Positions 36,284 through 45,418 are shown, counted from the stretch's first letter. The stretch is DNA of 64,000 bases from Comamonas sp. SCN 65-56 (GCF_001724135.1 NZ_MEDS01000012.1:167756-231755), one strand, 5' to 3'. The notes: a model not told the origin generated them from the sequence alone. Program-made: numbers and translations.

Positions 36284-36445
36284 GAGCTTGAGCGGCAATC
36301 CCCCATGCCCGCCCTGCACGCCAAAACACCACCACTCTTCGTTGCAAATACTCGCCATGGCACTAGCCATGACTGCGTTTTGCGCCTCGATTGGCAGCGT
36401 TTTGACGCACCTTTCGGGCATCGGTAATTTCCTCTCAAGCTCTGA
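36281..36445. mobile_element. 165-bp imperfect palindrome between slyX and the haemoglobin gene
   Basis: The ends TGAGAGCTTGAG (36281-36292) and CTCAAGCTCTGA (36434-36445) are inverted repeats with one mismatch. Further pairing is seen in the ATGCCCG, CAAAAC and GCAAA blocks, and the exact centre is GCCATGGC-ACTA-GCCATG (36354-36371). It contains no gene. It sits between convergent genes, so it may be a MITE remnant or a bidirectional structured terminator. It does not share end sequences with the 161-bp element near tolA. Confidence 0.6.
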
Positions 36446-36457
36446 GGCATGGACGGC

Positions 36458-36886
36458 TCAGGCCGCCGGTTCATCCTCGGGCTGCGTATCCATGAATTCC
36501 GGGAACACGTCGAAGTAGCCGTTGTACAGATTGCGCGCGATGCCTTTGGCAACGAACTGGAATTCCTGCGCGACTTCGGGCGCAAACAGCGCTTCGGTGT
36601 TTTTCTTCCACAGCGACAGCCAGATGGAAAAATGCCCGGGCTGCACGCCGTCGATCGCCATGTGTTTGCCAAACACATTGCCGCTGAAGCTGCGCGTGCC
36701 CAGCATCACCGTACTCCAGAACTGCACCATGCGCGGCAGATGGATGCCCCAGCGGTCCTGAATCACGCGGTCAAACACCGGGCCCAGCTCGGGGTGGGCG
36801 CGGATGTCGTCGTAGAAGCTGTAGACGAGGCGGGAGACGCCATCGGCATCAAGGGCAGCGGGCGTGGGTGCGGTGGGGTTCGTCAT
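36458..36886 (-). CDS. Group III truncated haemoglobin
   Basis: This 142-residue globin belongs to the group III truncated class (Ctb-like). Visible are VYSFYDDIRAHPELGPVFD, the proximal His region MAIDGVQPGHFSIWLSLW and TVMLGTRSFSGNVFGKHM. Members handle NO or O2 under nitrosative or low-oxygen stress. It is divergent from nsrR, with an NsrR-like box between them, so induction by NO is likely. Confidence 0.9.
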   Translation of the reverse strand: MTNPTAPTPAALDADGVSRLVYSFYDDIRAHPELGPVFDRVIQDRWGIHLPRMVQFWSTVMLGTRSFSGNVFGKHMAIDGVQPGHFSIWLSLWKKNTEALFAPEVAQEFQFVAKGIARNLYNGYFDVFPEFMDTQPEDEPAA

Positions 36887-36938
36887 GGGTGGGGCGCGGG
36901 CGTTGGCGGTTGGGAATTGCCCGTGGTTGCCAATTCAA

Positions 36939-36964
36939 TAAAATGCATGTGAAATGCGATTTTA
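36939..36964. promoter_or_regulatory. NsrR-like binding site
   Basis: AAAATGCATGT (36940-36950) followed by GAAATGCGATTTT (36951-36963) resembles the NsrR box made of two AAGATGCATTT-like half-sites. About 15 of the first 18 positions agree with the consensus as I remember it. It lies between the divergent haemoglobin and nsrR genes, 16 bp from the nsrR start. Confidence 0.65.
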
Positions 36965-36979
36965 AGCGCGGATGACGCC

Positions 36980-37450
36980 ATGCACCTGACTCAGTGGACC
37001 GATTACGCCTTGCGCGTGCTGATGTATTGCGCTGCCTACGAGGGGCGCGAGCAGCCCGTGACCATCACCGAAATTGCCCAGGCGCATGGGATTTCGCGCA
37101 GCCATCTGACCAAGATCGTGCGCCAACTCGCGTCGCTGGAGCTGCTGGACACCACGCGCGGGCGCGGCGGCGGCATGCGGTTGATGCGCCCGGCGCAAGA
37201 GATCATCGTAGGCGCGGTGGTGCGTGCGACCGAAACGAACTTTGAGATGGTGGAGTGCTTCAGTACCAGCCATTCCATCTGTCGCATCAGCAGCAATTGC
37301 AACCTCAAGGGGGTGCTCGACCGGGCGACCCGCAGTTACCTTGCGGTGCTGGACGGTGTCACCCTGGCCGATCTCGCGCCGCAGAGTGCCAGAGGGATGC
37401 GGCGAGGCGCTGGCGCTGCGCTGGTGCCGGGTGTGCCTGCGTTGGCGTGA
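36980..37450 (+). CDS. nsrR: NO-sensing repressor NsrR (Rrf2 family)
   Basis: This 156-residue Rrf2-type winged-helix protein starts MHLTQWTDYALRVLMYCA, the NsrR hallmark, followed by ITEIAQAHGISRSHLTKIV (recognition helix). Three Cys in ECFSTSHSICRISSNCNL would hold the NO-sensitive Fe-S cluster. NsrR represses NO-detoxification genes. Here it is divergent from a truncated haemoglobin gene and probably controls it and itself. Confidence 0.92.
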   Translation: MHLTQWTDYALRVLMYCAAYEGREQPVTITEIAQAHGISRSHLTKIVRQLASLELLDTTRGRGGGMRLMRPAQEIIVGAVVRATETNFEMVECFSTSHSICRISSNCNLKGVLDRATRSYLAVLDGVTLADLAPQSARGMRRGAGAALVPGVPALA

Positions 37451-37478
37451 AGTGGGTGTGGTGGCGCCTCCGATTGGC

Positions 37479-37856
37479 TTAGCTGGACTTGCCTGATCCG
37501 GTGGTATCCGGCTGCGGACCGCTCAGGTTGGCGGGGACGTTTTCACCGGCGCGGCGCGCTCGAAACAGTGCCGCGCGCAGAAGGAAGATGCTGGTGATGG
37601 GCACGGTCGTCGCCATGAACAGCGCAATCAGCAGCAACCGCAGCATGGGCGTGCCATCGTGCCATGAAAAATACGCCAGCGCGCCCAGAAGAATGCACCA
37701 GCAGCCCAGCGTGGCCACGGTCGCGGGCGGATGCATCCGCTTGAAGAAGCTCGGCAAGGTCAAAAGACCTATGGATGCCGTCAGTGCAACGCCTGCTCCG
37801 GCAAGGATCAGGACGGAGACCAGCACATCCAGCCACAGTGGGAGTGCGGGCGTCAT
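37479..37856 (-). CDS. mrpG: Mrp cation/proton antiporter subunit G
   Basis: This 125-residue membrane protein has three membrane segments. It matches MrpG/PhaG, with ASIGLLTLPSFFKRMHPPATVATLGCWCILLG. It overlaps mrpF by four bases and is the last gene of the operon. The C-terminus is polar and Pro/Ser-rich. Confidence 0.92.
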   Translation of the reverse strand: MTPALPLWLDVLVSVLILAGAGVALTASIGLLTLPSFFKRMHPPATVATLGCWCILLGALAYFSWHDGTPMLRLLLIALFMATTVPITSIFLLRAALFRARRAGENVPANLSGPQPDTTGSGKSS

Positions 37857-38134
37857 TCGATCACCTCGCCGCGCAGCAGGAACTTGGCCAGCGCCGTGCT
37901 GCCGATGAAGCCCAGCACGGCAATCAGCAGAGCGGCTTCGAAGTAATTGCTGCTGCTCCAGTACACGCCCAGCACCAGTATCAGCAGCATGGCGTTGATA
38001 TAGATGGTGTCCAGCGCGAGGATGCGGTCCTGGGCGCCAGGTCCGCGCAGAATGCGCGTCAGGCACAGCACCATGGCCAGGACCAGCATGCCCAGCGCCA
38101 GTGGGAGCGTCCAGGTGAGGAAGGTGGCGTTCAT
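37853..38134 (-). CDS. mrpF: Mrp cation/proton antiporter subunit F
   Basis: This 93-residue protein has three membrane segments and the MrpF motif RGPGAQDRILALDTIYINAM. The start at MNATFLTWTL overlaps the mrpE stop by four bases; the longer frame upstream is out of frame with mrpE and is not used. Confidence 0.92.
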   Translation of the reverse strand: MNATFLTWTLPLALGMLVLAMVLCLTRILRGPGAQDRILALDTIYINAMLLILVLGVYWSSSNYFEAALLIAVLGFIGSTALAKFLLRGEVIE

Positions 38135-38622
38135 GATTCGAAAATCTCCATCAGCGGGCGCTCGTAGCAAGTCTGGACGTGATGTGCGACCGCGTGGGCA
38201 TCGGCCACTTCCAGCACATGCAGCATGAGCACCGAGCGGTCCAGCGAAAGTTCTGCCCAAACGGTTCCGGGTGTGATGCAGACGATCATGGCGAGCACGG
38301 CCAGGGCGTTCGGATCGCGCAGTTGCAGTGGAATGCGCACGAATGCTGCCGGATGCGGGCGCCGTCCAGGGAATAGCACGTAGCGCAGCACGGCGATGTT
38401 CGATTGCAGGCTGTCGCCCAGTACTCTGAGCGTGAGCCTGGCGATGGTGAGTGGGTGGCGCACACGCACCTGCCGAGGGCGCAGGCCCCGCAGTAGCAGC
38501 GGCAGCAGCAGGCCGAGCAGGATCGCAAGCAGACCGTGGCCGATACCGAAACCGGGGTGCAGCAGCAGCCAGACGGCCATCAGGCTGATGCTGACGAGTG
38601 GTGCGGGTAGCCAGCGCTTCAC
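38131..38622 (-). CDS. mrpE: Mrp cation/proton antiporter subunit E
   Basis: This 163-residue protein has N-terminal membrane helices and a cytoplasmic tail with TPGTVWAELSLDRSVLMLHVLEV, typical of MrpE. It overlaps both neighbours by four bases, so the whole set is translated in a coupled way. Confidence 0.92.
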   Translation of the reverse strand: MKRWLPAPLVSISLMAVWLLLHPGFGIGHGLLAILLGLLLPLLLRGLRPRQVRVRHPLTIARLTLRVLGDSLQSNIAVLRYVLFPGRRPHPAAFVRIPLQLRDPNALAVLAMIVCITPGTVWAELSLDRSVLMLHVLEVADAHAVAHHVQTCYERPLMEIFES

Positions 38623-40283
38623 GGAGCCGTCCTTGCGTGCGGCTGCGCTGCCAGTACGCCGTGGATGTAGTGCGCGGGCGTATGGAGCGCCTGCGCCGCT
38701 TCGCCGGTAAAACGCATGGCCGATCCGGCATAGAGGGCCAGGGCGATGCAGGCACCCAGCAGCCCGGCGATCGGCAGGCCTTCGAGTACGCGCAATTGGG
38801 GTGCGCGCCGGTCGTGTGCGGCCCAGAAATGCCGCACACCCACGCGCACCAGTGCCAGCAGCGCCGCCAGGCCGGTGAGCAGCATCAGGCCAAACAGCAG
38901 CCAGGTGGCGGTCGGGACGCCATTGGGCACAGCGCTGCCGGGGAGCCGCAGTGCGCCTGCCAGCATGGCGAACTTGCCGATGAAGCCGGACAGCGGCGGC
39001 AGCCCGGCGATGACCAGGGTGGTGAGCAGGAAGGCGATCCCCAGCAGGGCGGTGGTGGCGTGGATCACGCGCCCGACCAGAATCTGCTCGTCATCGTCCA
39101 GATTCAGCCGTTCGCGCGGCACCAGGTCGGCGGTGAGGAAGGGTGTGTCTTCACGCTCGTAGGGTGCCAGGGTGGCGCCGTCATTGCGCCAGCGGCGTAC
39201 CAGATCGGCGAGCAGGAACAGGCAGGCAACCGCCAGCGTCGAGCCGGGCAGGTAGTACAGCAAGCCGGCGGTAACGGCAGCGTCGCCCAGGCCGAGGGCG
39301 GCCAGCAGCGTGCCCGAAGAAAGAATGGCCGCATGGCTCGCCAACTGGGTCAGGCGCTGGGAGGCGAGCATGCCGAGCGCGCCAAACACCATCGTCGCCA
39401 TGCCGGCGCCGACCAGCCAGCTGCCGCCCCAGTAGGCCGAGCTGCCCGCAGCGTCGCCGAACCAGAGCGTCCACAGGCGCAGCAGGCTGTAAATGCCGAC
39501 CTTGGTCAGCACGGCAAACAGGGCGCCCACCGGTGCCACGGCCGCGCCATAGGCCGGAGCGAGCCAGAAATTCAGCGGCCAGACCGCCGCCTTGATGAAG
39601 AAGGCTACCGCCAGGATGGCCGCAGCCGCATGCAGCAGTCCACGGTCGTGCGCTGCCACCTGCCCGACGGCGCGCGCGATGTCGGCCATGTTCAGCGTGC
39701 CTGCAATGCCGTAGAGCATTGCAGCGCCTATCAGGAATAGGCTGGATGCTACTAAATTGATTGCAATATAGTGCAGTCCGGCACGCACCCGGGCTTGCCC
39801 CGAGCCATGCAGCAACAGCCCGTAGGAGGCTGCAAGCATGATCTCGAAGAAGACAAACAGGTTGAACAGGTCTGCCGTGAGGAAAGCGCCGCACAGCCCC
39901 ATGAGCTGAAACTGAAACAGCGAGTGGTAGAGCACGCCGGCCCGGTGCCAGCGCGCGGCGGCGAAGACGGCTGAAGCGAGCGCCACCACGTTGGTGGTGA
40001 CGAGCATCAGCGCCGTGAGCCGGTCGAGCACCAGCACGATGCCAAAGGGCGCCGGCCAGTTGCCAGGCAGGTAGATGCCGAAAGACCCGGTCGAACCGGA
40101 GCCGCTCCATAGCAGCAGCGCAATGGCTACCAGCAATGAAACGGTGGTGGAGGCGATGTTCACCGTCAGCTTCAGGCGCTCGTGCTCCTCGCGCACGAAC
40201 AGCAGCCAGGCCGCGGTGAGCAGCGGCAGCGCGATCGGCGCCAGCATCAGGTGGGGCATGAGCGCGGCGATGAAATCGGTCAT
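38619..40283 (-). CDS. mrpD: Mrp cation/proton antiporter subunit D
   Basis: This 554-residue protein is related to the NuoL/M/N subunits of complex I, with about 14 membrane segments. The conserved segments LFNLFVFFEIMLAASYGLLL, FIKAAVWPLNFWLAPAYGAA and GLPPLSGFIGKFAML (with the functional Lys) are visible. It carries a proton-path-type channel. A stretch around residues 171-186 uses several rare codons and may derive from a copy of the dispersed repeat. Confidence 0.94.
   Translation of the reverse strand: MTDFIAALMPHLMLAPIALPLLTAAWLLFVREEHERLKLTVNIASTTVSLLVAIALLLWSGSGSTGSFGIYLPGNWPAPFGIVLVLDRLTALMLVTTNVVALASAVFAAARWHRAGVLYHSLFQFQLMGLCGAFLTADLFNLFVFFEIMLAASYGLLLHGSGQARVRAGLHYIAINLVASSLFLIGAAMLYGIAGTLNMADIARAVGQVAAHDRGLLHAAAAILAVAFFIKAAVWPLNFWLAPAYGAAVAPVGALFAVLTKVGIYSLLRLWTLWFGDAAGSSAYWGGSWLVGAGMATMVFGALGMLASQRLTQLASHAAILSSGTLLAALGLGDAAVTAGLLYYLPGSTLAVACLFLLADLVRRWRNDGATLAPYEREDTPFLTADLVPRERLNLDDDEQILVGRVIHATTALLGIAFLLTTLVIAGLPPLSGFIGKFAMLAGALRLPGSAVPNGVPTATWLLFGLMLLTGLAALLALVRVGVRHFWAAHDRRAPQLRVLEGLPIAGLLGACIALALYAGSAMRFTGEAAQALHTPAHYIHGVLAAQPHARTAP
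39725..39772 (-). repeat. Possible dispersed palindromic repeat, copy K, inside mrpD
   Basis: On the coding strand the segment reads TTAGTAGCATCCAGCC, then GATAGGCGCTGCAATGC. It uses TTA, GTA, CTA and ATA codons, which are rare around it. The encoded residues (NLVASSLFLIG) look like normal mrpD sequence, so the assignment is weak. Confidence 0.3.
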
Positions 40284-40639
40284 GGCGCTTCTCCCTCGCC
40301 ATCCGCGCCGTCCACGTGGTCGGTGCCGCTCATGCCGCGCGATGCCAGCAGCACCACGAGGAACAGCGCGGTCATGGCAAAGCCGATCACGATGGCCGTC
40401 AGCACCAGGGCCTGGGGCATGGGATCGCTGTAGTGCAGCAAATCCAGGGCCGCGCCTTCGTACAGCACGGGGGCCTTGTTTTCCGTCAGGCCCAGGCGCG
40501 ACATGGAGAAGATGAACAGATTGACGGCATAAGACAGCAGCGTCAGGCCCATGATCACCTGAAAGGTGCGTGGGCGCAGGATCAGCCAGACGCCTGAGCC
40601 CGCCAGCACGCCGATCGCAAGCGACAGTACCAGCTCCAT
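40280..40639 (-). CDS. mrpC: Mrp cation/proton antiporter subunit C
   Basis: This 119-residue protein resembles NuoK, with three membrane segments and LRPRTFQVIMGLTLLSYAVNLFIFS. It overlaps mrpA and mrpD by one and four bases. Confidence 0.93.
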   Translation of the reverse strand: MELVLSLAIGVLAGSGVWLILRPRTFQVIMGLTLLSYAVNLFIFSMSRLGLTENKAPVLYEGAALDLLHYSDPMPQALVLTAIVIGFAMTALFLVVLLASRGMSGTDHVDGADGEGEAP

Positions 40640-43548
40640 CAGCCTGCGTCCTTGCCGGCTGGTGGCCGCTGCGCTTGCAGATGCGCGTGGTAGTAGTGAC
40701 TGCGCACCGACTGGTGCGCGATGGCGGTGAGCATCAGCAGCGTGGCGCCGATCACCAGCAGCGCCACGCCGGCATCGAAGAACAGGGCGCTGGCGATGTG
40801 GATTTCACCAATCACGGGCAGTGTCAGGTGCGTCATGTGGCTGGTGAGAAACGGGTAGCCGAATGCGATCGACCCCAGCCCCGTCGCCAGCGCCAGCAAC
40901 AAGCCGGTGGCGATCCAGCGTTCAGGCTTGAGCGGCAGGTGCGATTCAACCCAGGTGGTGCCCGAAACCATGTACTGCAGCACCAGTGCGAGCGAAAACA
41001 CCAGGCCCGCGACGAAGCCGCCGCCCGGCTCATCGTGGCCGCGCAGGAACAGGTGGATGGCAATCAGGGCGATGAAAGGCAGCAGCCAGCGCGCCAGCAC
41101 GGCGGGCACCATCAGGTAGCCGATGGCGGTATCGGTGGCATGGCGCGGATTGAGCAGGTCGGTCTGCAGGTCGGGCGGCAGTGCGCGCTGCTGTGCCGGC
41201 AGCTCCATCACCTCGCGCGCGGGGCGAAAGCGTCGCAGCAGCGCATAAACCGTGAGCGCGACGATGGCCAGCACCACGATTTCGCCAAAGGTGTCAAAAC
41301 CGCGGAAATCCACCAGCATCACGTTCACCACGTTGCTGCCGCCACCCAACGGGCGGGCGTTTTCCAGGAAAAAGGTGGATGTGCTCTGCGGGAAGTCGCG
41401 CGTCATGAAGGCGTAGGCCAGCCATGCCATGCCCAGACCGCAGCAGGTGGCAAGCACGCCATCGCGCAGCCTGCGCGTGCGTTGCGACAGCCCCGAGCGC
41501 TGCAGGTGGCGCAGCTCTTCTTCGCGCCGCGGCAGCCAGCGCAGCCCCAGCAGCATGAGCAGCGTGGTGACAAACTCCACCGACAATTGCGTCAACGCCA
41601 GGTCTGGAGCGGAGAACCAGAGGAAGGTGAGGCTGGTGCACAAGCCGGTGCCTCCCACGAGGATCAGTGCTGCCAGGCGATGGTATTTGGCCTGCCATGC
41701 GGCTGCCAGGGCGCAGATCGCACCGAGCATCCACAGCAAGACCAGCGCTGGCGCCGGCGTTGCAATGCTGCTCGATCCCAGGTGACTGGCACTCAACCAC
41801 AGTGGCAGCGCAGCCGCGCCCAGGGCGGCCAGCACCAGCCAGAGCATTTGCCACTGCAGGCGCTGGGTGGCCAGGCGTTGGCGCCCACGGCGTGCCAGGC
41901 TGGTGATCTGCGCGGACACCGCGACAAACATCCAGGCGGCGTCCACCGGCAGCCCTCGCATGGCTGAGCGGCTGCGCAACAGGCGGTACAGCAGCAGGCC
42001 GCCCGCCATGGCGATGAGGCTCATCACCAGTGGAGCGTTGATCCCGTGCCAGACCGCCAGGCTGTACTCGGGCAAGCTGCCGCCCGTGACCGGCAGCGCG
42101 GCGGCGGCGAGCGCAGGGCCGACGACCGCGGCGGGGAAGATGCCCACCAGCAGGCACAGCGCCACCAGGAGCTCCACCGGCGCACGCATCCAGCGCACCG
42201 GCTCGTGGGGCTGGCGCGGCAGGTCGCTCGCTACCGGGCCGAAGAACACCGATGCAACCAGGCGCAGCGAGTACGCCACGCTGAACATGCCGGCCACCGT
42301 GGCGGCGATCGGCAGCAGCGTGGACACGACGGGCGAAGCATTCAGAAACACCGTCTCGGCAAAGAACATTTCCTTGGAGAGAAAGCCGTTGAGCAGCGGT
42401 ACGCCCGCCATCGCCGCGCCGGCGACGGTGGCCAGTGTTGCCGTAATCGGCATCGCGTGGCGCAGGCCGCAGAGGCGCGCCATGTCGCGCGTGCCGCTTT
42501 CGTGGTCGACGATGCCTGCCGCCATGAAGAGCGAGGCCTTGAAGGTGGCGTGATTCAAAATGTGAAAGACGGCTGCCACCGCCGCCAGCGGGCTGTTGAG
42601 GCCCAGCAGCAGTGTGATCAGGCCCAGGTGCGAGATCGTGGAATAGGCCAGCACGCCTTTGAGATCGCGCTCGAACATCGCCTGGTAGCCGCCCAGCAGC
42701 AGCGTGATGCAGCCGGCGCCGGCGACGCACCAGAACCACGCCTCGGTACCCGCCATCACGGGCCATAGCCTTGCCAGCAGAAATACGCCGGCCTTGACCA
42801 TGGTCGCTGAATGCAGGTAGCTGGATACCGGCGTGGGGGCTGCCATCGCGTTGGGCAGCCAGAAATGAAACGGAAACTGCGCGCTTTTGGTGAATGCGCC
42901 CAGCAGCAGCAGCGCCAGTGTGACGTGGTACAGCGGATGCGCGCGCACTTGCTCGCCCGCCGGCAGGATGGCATCCAGTTCATAACTGCCGACGATGTGC
43001 CCGAGCAGCAGCAGGGCGCCCAGCAACGCCAGCCCGCCAGCGCCGGTCACGGTGAGCGCCATGCGTGCGCCGCGCCGCGCGTCACGCCGGTGGTGCCAGT
43101 AGCCGATCAGCAGAAAGGAAAACAGGCTGGTGAGCTCCCAGAACAGCGCCAGCTGGATCACGTTGCCCGACAGCACGACGCCTGCCATGGCGCCCATGAA
43201 GGCCAGCAAAAATGAAAAAAACCGCGGCACCGGATCCTGTGGCGACAGGTAGTAGCGTGCATACAGCACTACCAATGCGCCAATGCCGAACACCAGCATG
43301 CAAAACAGCCAAGCGAAGCCGTCGATGCGCACGCTCAGGTTCAGCCCCAGCATGGGCAGCCATTGAATCGTGTGCTGCAGGACCTCGCCGTGGGCTATGG
43401 CGGGAAAGTACAGCGCGCTTTGCACCACGCACCAGAGTGCTACCAAGCCTGCAAGCGTGGATTCGATGTTGCGGGCGTTGCTCGGCAGCAGCGCAGCGAT
43501 CAGGCTGGCAGTGAACGGCAGCAGCAGCAAAAGCCATGGGGACAGCAT
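40639..43548 (-). CDS. mrpA: Mrp cation/proton antiporter, fused subunits A and B
   Basis: This 969-residue protein is the large MrpA subunit (NuoL-like, about residues 1-770) with an MrpB-like domain fused at the C-terminus (about 800-950). NuoL-like signatures are LFWELTSLFSFLLIGYWHHR, FHFWLPNAMAAPTPVSSYLHSATMVKAG and LAYSTISHLGLITLLLGLN. The B part shows RGHDEPGGGFVAGLVFSLALVLQYM. The AB fusion is the PhaAB-type (group 2) arrangement. The complex exchanges Na+ or K+ for protons and supports pH and salt homeostasis. The start at MLSPWLLLLLPF lies 14 bases after the lapB stop; no strong SD is visible. Confidence 0.93.
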   Translation of the reverse strand: MLSPWLLLLLPFTASLIAALLPSNARNIESTLAGLVALWCVVQSALYFPAIAHGEVLQHTIQWLPMLGLNLSVRIDGFAWLFCMLVFGIGALVVLYARYYLSPQDPVPRFFSFLLAFMGAMAGVVLSGNVIQLALFWELTSLFSFLLIGYWHHRRDARRGARMALTVTGAGGLALLGALLLLGHIVGSYELDAILPAGEQVRAHPLYHVTLALLLLGAFTKSAQFPFHFWLPNAMAAPTPVSSYLHSATMVKAGVFLLARLWPVMAGTEAWFWCVAGAGCITLLLGGYQAMFERDLKGVLAYSTISHLGLITLLLGLNSPLAAVAAVFHILNHATFKASLFMAAGIVDHESGTRDMARLCGLRHAMPITATLATVAGAAMAGVPLLNGFLSKEMFFAETVFLNASPVVSTLLPIAATVAGMFSVAYSLRLVASVFFGPVASDLPRQPHEPVRWMRAPVELLVALCLLVGIFPAAVVGPALAAAALPVTGGSLPEYSLAVWHGINAPLVMSLIAMAGGLLLYRLLRSRSAMRGLPVDAAWMFVAVSAQITSLARRGRQRLATQRLQWQMLWLVLAALGAAALPLWLSASHLGSSSIATPAPALVLLWMLGAICALAAAWQAKYHRLAALILVGGTGLCTSLTFLWFSAPDLALTQLSVEFVTTLLMLLGLRWLPRREEELRHLQRSGLSQRTRRLRDGVLATCCGLGMAWLAYAFMTRDFPQSTSTFFLENARPLGGGSNVVNVMLVDFRGFDTFGEIVVLAIVALTVYALLRRFRPAREVMELPAQQRALPPDLQTDLLNPRHATDTAIGYLMVPAVLARWLLPFIALIAIHLFLRGHDEPGGGFVAGLVFSLALVLQYMVSGTTWVESHLPLKPERWIATGLLLALATGLGSIAFGYPFLTSHMTHLTLPVIGEIHIASALFFDAGVALLVIGATLLMLTAIAHQSVRSHYYHAHLQAQRPPAGKDAG

Positions 43549-43562
43549 GATGGAGGGCTCTC

Positions 43563-44723
43563 TCAGAGCTCTTCCACGCGGCGCGGCGGGTAGCTGTCCC
43601 AGCTCTGGCAGCCGGGGCATTGCCAGAAATGCTGCAGTGCTTCAAAGCCGCAGGCAGCGCAGCGGTAGCGTGTCAAGGGTTTGGCCGCCTGATCCAGCGC
43701 GCGCTGGATGGCAGGGTGGCGCTCTTCGTGCGTCAAGGTTTCACGCGACAGCCATTTGGCGGCCACGACCAGCGAGGCTTCCTTGTCGAGGTAGCCGGCG
43801 TACCAGTGCTGTATTGCGTCGTCGTCCCGGGTACTGCCGGCTGGCAGGAGCGCGATGATGGCATCGAGCAAATCCAGCGATGGCAGGCGCTGATAGTGCT
43901 CCTGCAGCAGCGCGCGGGTGCTTTCCTGTTGCCCGCAGGCGTTCGCGCTTTCGACAAATAGGCCGGCCGCCAGTGGCAGGGCGGCTGCGGCTGCGGCCGC
44001 GATGTGGTGAAGCGTGGCAAGGGCAGCGGCGGGCTCGCCCTGGTGCAGTTGCAGGCGCGCCAGCTCCAGCCGCGCGCGTGCTGCACCGGGTGCCAGGTCA
44101 ATGGCGTGCGTCAGCAGGCCACGTGCCGCGTCAAAGTTGCCCTGAGTGGCCTGGGTCTGCGCCTGCTCGCACAGGTAGTGCGCGTGCCGCGTGCTGAAAT
44201 CGCCCTGCTGCGATTGCTGCATGCGCTCGGCAATGGCAGTGGCCTGCGCCCAGTCGTGCGAACGTTCATAGATGGTCAGCAGCGCCAGCCGCGCCTGGGT
44301 TTCCAGCGGCGTGCCTTCCAGGCGGCGCAGTGCGTCTTCGGCGCGGTCGAGCAGGCCGGCCTTGAGGTAGTCCAGTGCCAGCCCGTGCTGTGCGCGCTCG
44401 CGATCGGTGCGGCTCAGGTCGTCGCGCGAGAGCAGGTGCTCGTGAACCCGGACCGCCCGGTTGTACTCACCGCGGCGGCGAAACAGGTTGCCCAAGGCAA
44501 AGTGCAACTCCGCCGTATCCGGATCGCTTTGCACGGCCTCGATGAAGGCGTCTATCGCCTGGTCCTGCTGCTCGTTGAGCAGGTAGTTCAGACCCTTGAA
44601 GTAGGCCTTGGGTGCACGCCGACCATCGTCGCGCCATTGGCGCTGGTCCAGACGCGAAGCCAGCCAACCGAGAACAAACGCCAGCGGCAGGCCGAGCAGC
44701 AGCCAGCTTGCGTCAAACCCCAT
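43563..44723 (-). CDS. lapB: Lipopolysaccharide assembly protein LapB (YciM)
   Basis: This 386-residue protein has an N-terminal membrane anchor (WLLLGLPLAFVLGWLASRLD), TPR repeats through residues 50-330 and a C-terminal rubredoxin-type metal site (YRCAACGFEALQHFWQCPGC). LapB works with FtsH to control LpxC turnover and so balances LPS synthesis. It overlaps lapA by eleven bases, as in E. coli. Confidence 0.94.
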   Translation of the reverse strand: MGFDASWLLLGLPLAFVLGWLASRLDQRQWRDDGRRAPKAYFKGLNYLLNEQQDQAIDAFIEAVQSDPDTAELHFALGNLFRRRGEYNRAVRVHEHLLSRDDLSRTDRERAQHGLALDYLKAGLLDRAEDALRRLEGTPLETQARLALLTIYERSHDWAQATAIAERMQQSQQGDFSTRHAHYLCEQAQTQATQGNFDAARGLLTHAIDLAPGAARARLELARLQLHQGEPAAALATLHHIAAAAAAALPLAAGLFVESANACGQQESTRALLQEHYQRLPSLDLLDAIIALLPAGSTRDDDAIQHWYAGYLDKEASLVVAAKWLSRETLTHEERHPAIQRALDQAAKPLTRYRCAACGFEALQHFWQCPGCQSWDSYPPRRVEEL

Positions 44724-45003
44724 GGGCCGCCGCAGGCAGTGGTGCGGCAGTGTCGGCTGCCGCTGCGGGTACCTGTGCCTGCTGGTGGCGTGCGGCACTG
44801 CGGTGGCGCCACCAGTGCGGCACCATGCCAAGCACGCCGACGGCAACACCGAGCGTGAAGGCGGCCAGCACCACGAGCACCAGCGATGCCGTCCATTGCG
44901 TGCCGAAAAAGAAGTGCACGCTGACGTTTTGCTGGTTGTTCAGCGCGAAAGCGAACAGCGTAAAAAAAATGGCTGCCTTGAGCAGCCATGCGAAGTATTT
45001 CAT
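44713..45003 (-). CDS. lapA: Lipopolysaccharide assembly protein LapA
   Basis: This 96-residue DUF1049 protein has two membrane helices with the family pattern FALNNQQNVSVHFFFGTQW between them and LGMVPHWWRHR after the second. It partners LapB. The start at MKYFAWLLK is preferred over a longer frame. Confidence 0.92.
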   Translation of the reverse strand: MKYFAWLLKAAIFFTLFAFALNNQQNVSVHFFFGTQWTASLVLVVLAAFTLGVAVGVLGMVPHWWRHRSAARHQQAQVPAAAADTAAPLPAAAHGV

Positions 45004-45061
45004 GAGGCATCCCCGGCGATGCACTGATTCTACGGTCTCCGGGCGCCCAGGCCTTCAACTC

Positions 45062-45118
45062 AGTATGAAAATCCGGGCTTCACGCAAACAGCATCTGTGC
45101 TGCAAGCTATGAAAACCG
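45062..45118 (-). repeat. Dispersed palindromic repeat, copy F
   Basis: Read leftward: CGGTTTTCATAGCTTGCAGC, then GCTGTTTGCGTGAAGCCCGG and ATTTTCATAC. It lies directly after the ihfB stop and before lapA and follows the same block pattern as the dnaX and serC-upstream copies. Confidence 0.65.
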
Positions 45119-45418
45119 TTATTTACCGTCTTCGTCCGCAAGGCCTGCCACCGTGTGGCGCAAGGCCTTGCCGGGCTTGAAATGCACCACCCGCTTGCTG
45201 GGGACCTGCACCGCTTCTCCGGTGCGCGGGTTGCGCCCCACGCGCGGCAGGCGGTGGTTGATGGCAAAACTGCCAAAGCCGCGGATCTCGATTCGATGAC
45301 CGCGCACCAGCGCCTCGCCCAGAGCGTCCAGAATCGCCTTGGTGGCGTATTCCGCATCGCGCTGGGTGAACTGGTGGAACCGGGCAGCCAGTTCCTGAAC
45401 GAGGTCGGAGCGGGTCAT
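45119..45418 (-). CDS. ihfB: Integration host factor subunit beta
   Basis: This 99-residue DNABII protein has the IHF-beta pattern [36 protein letters not shown] and [11 protein letters not shown]. The Pro that kinks DNA is in the GRNPRTG arm. It lies directly after rpsA, the classical rpsA-ihfB order. Its start is directly preceded by a heptamer array. Confidence 0.95.
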   Translation of the reverse strand: MTRSDLVQELAARFHQFTQRDAEYATKAILDALGEALVRGHRIEIRGFGSFAINHRLPRVGRNPRTGEAVQVPSKRVVHFKPGKALRHTVAGLADEDGK

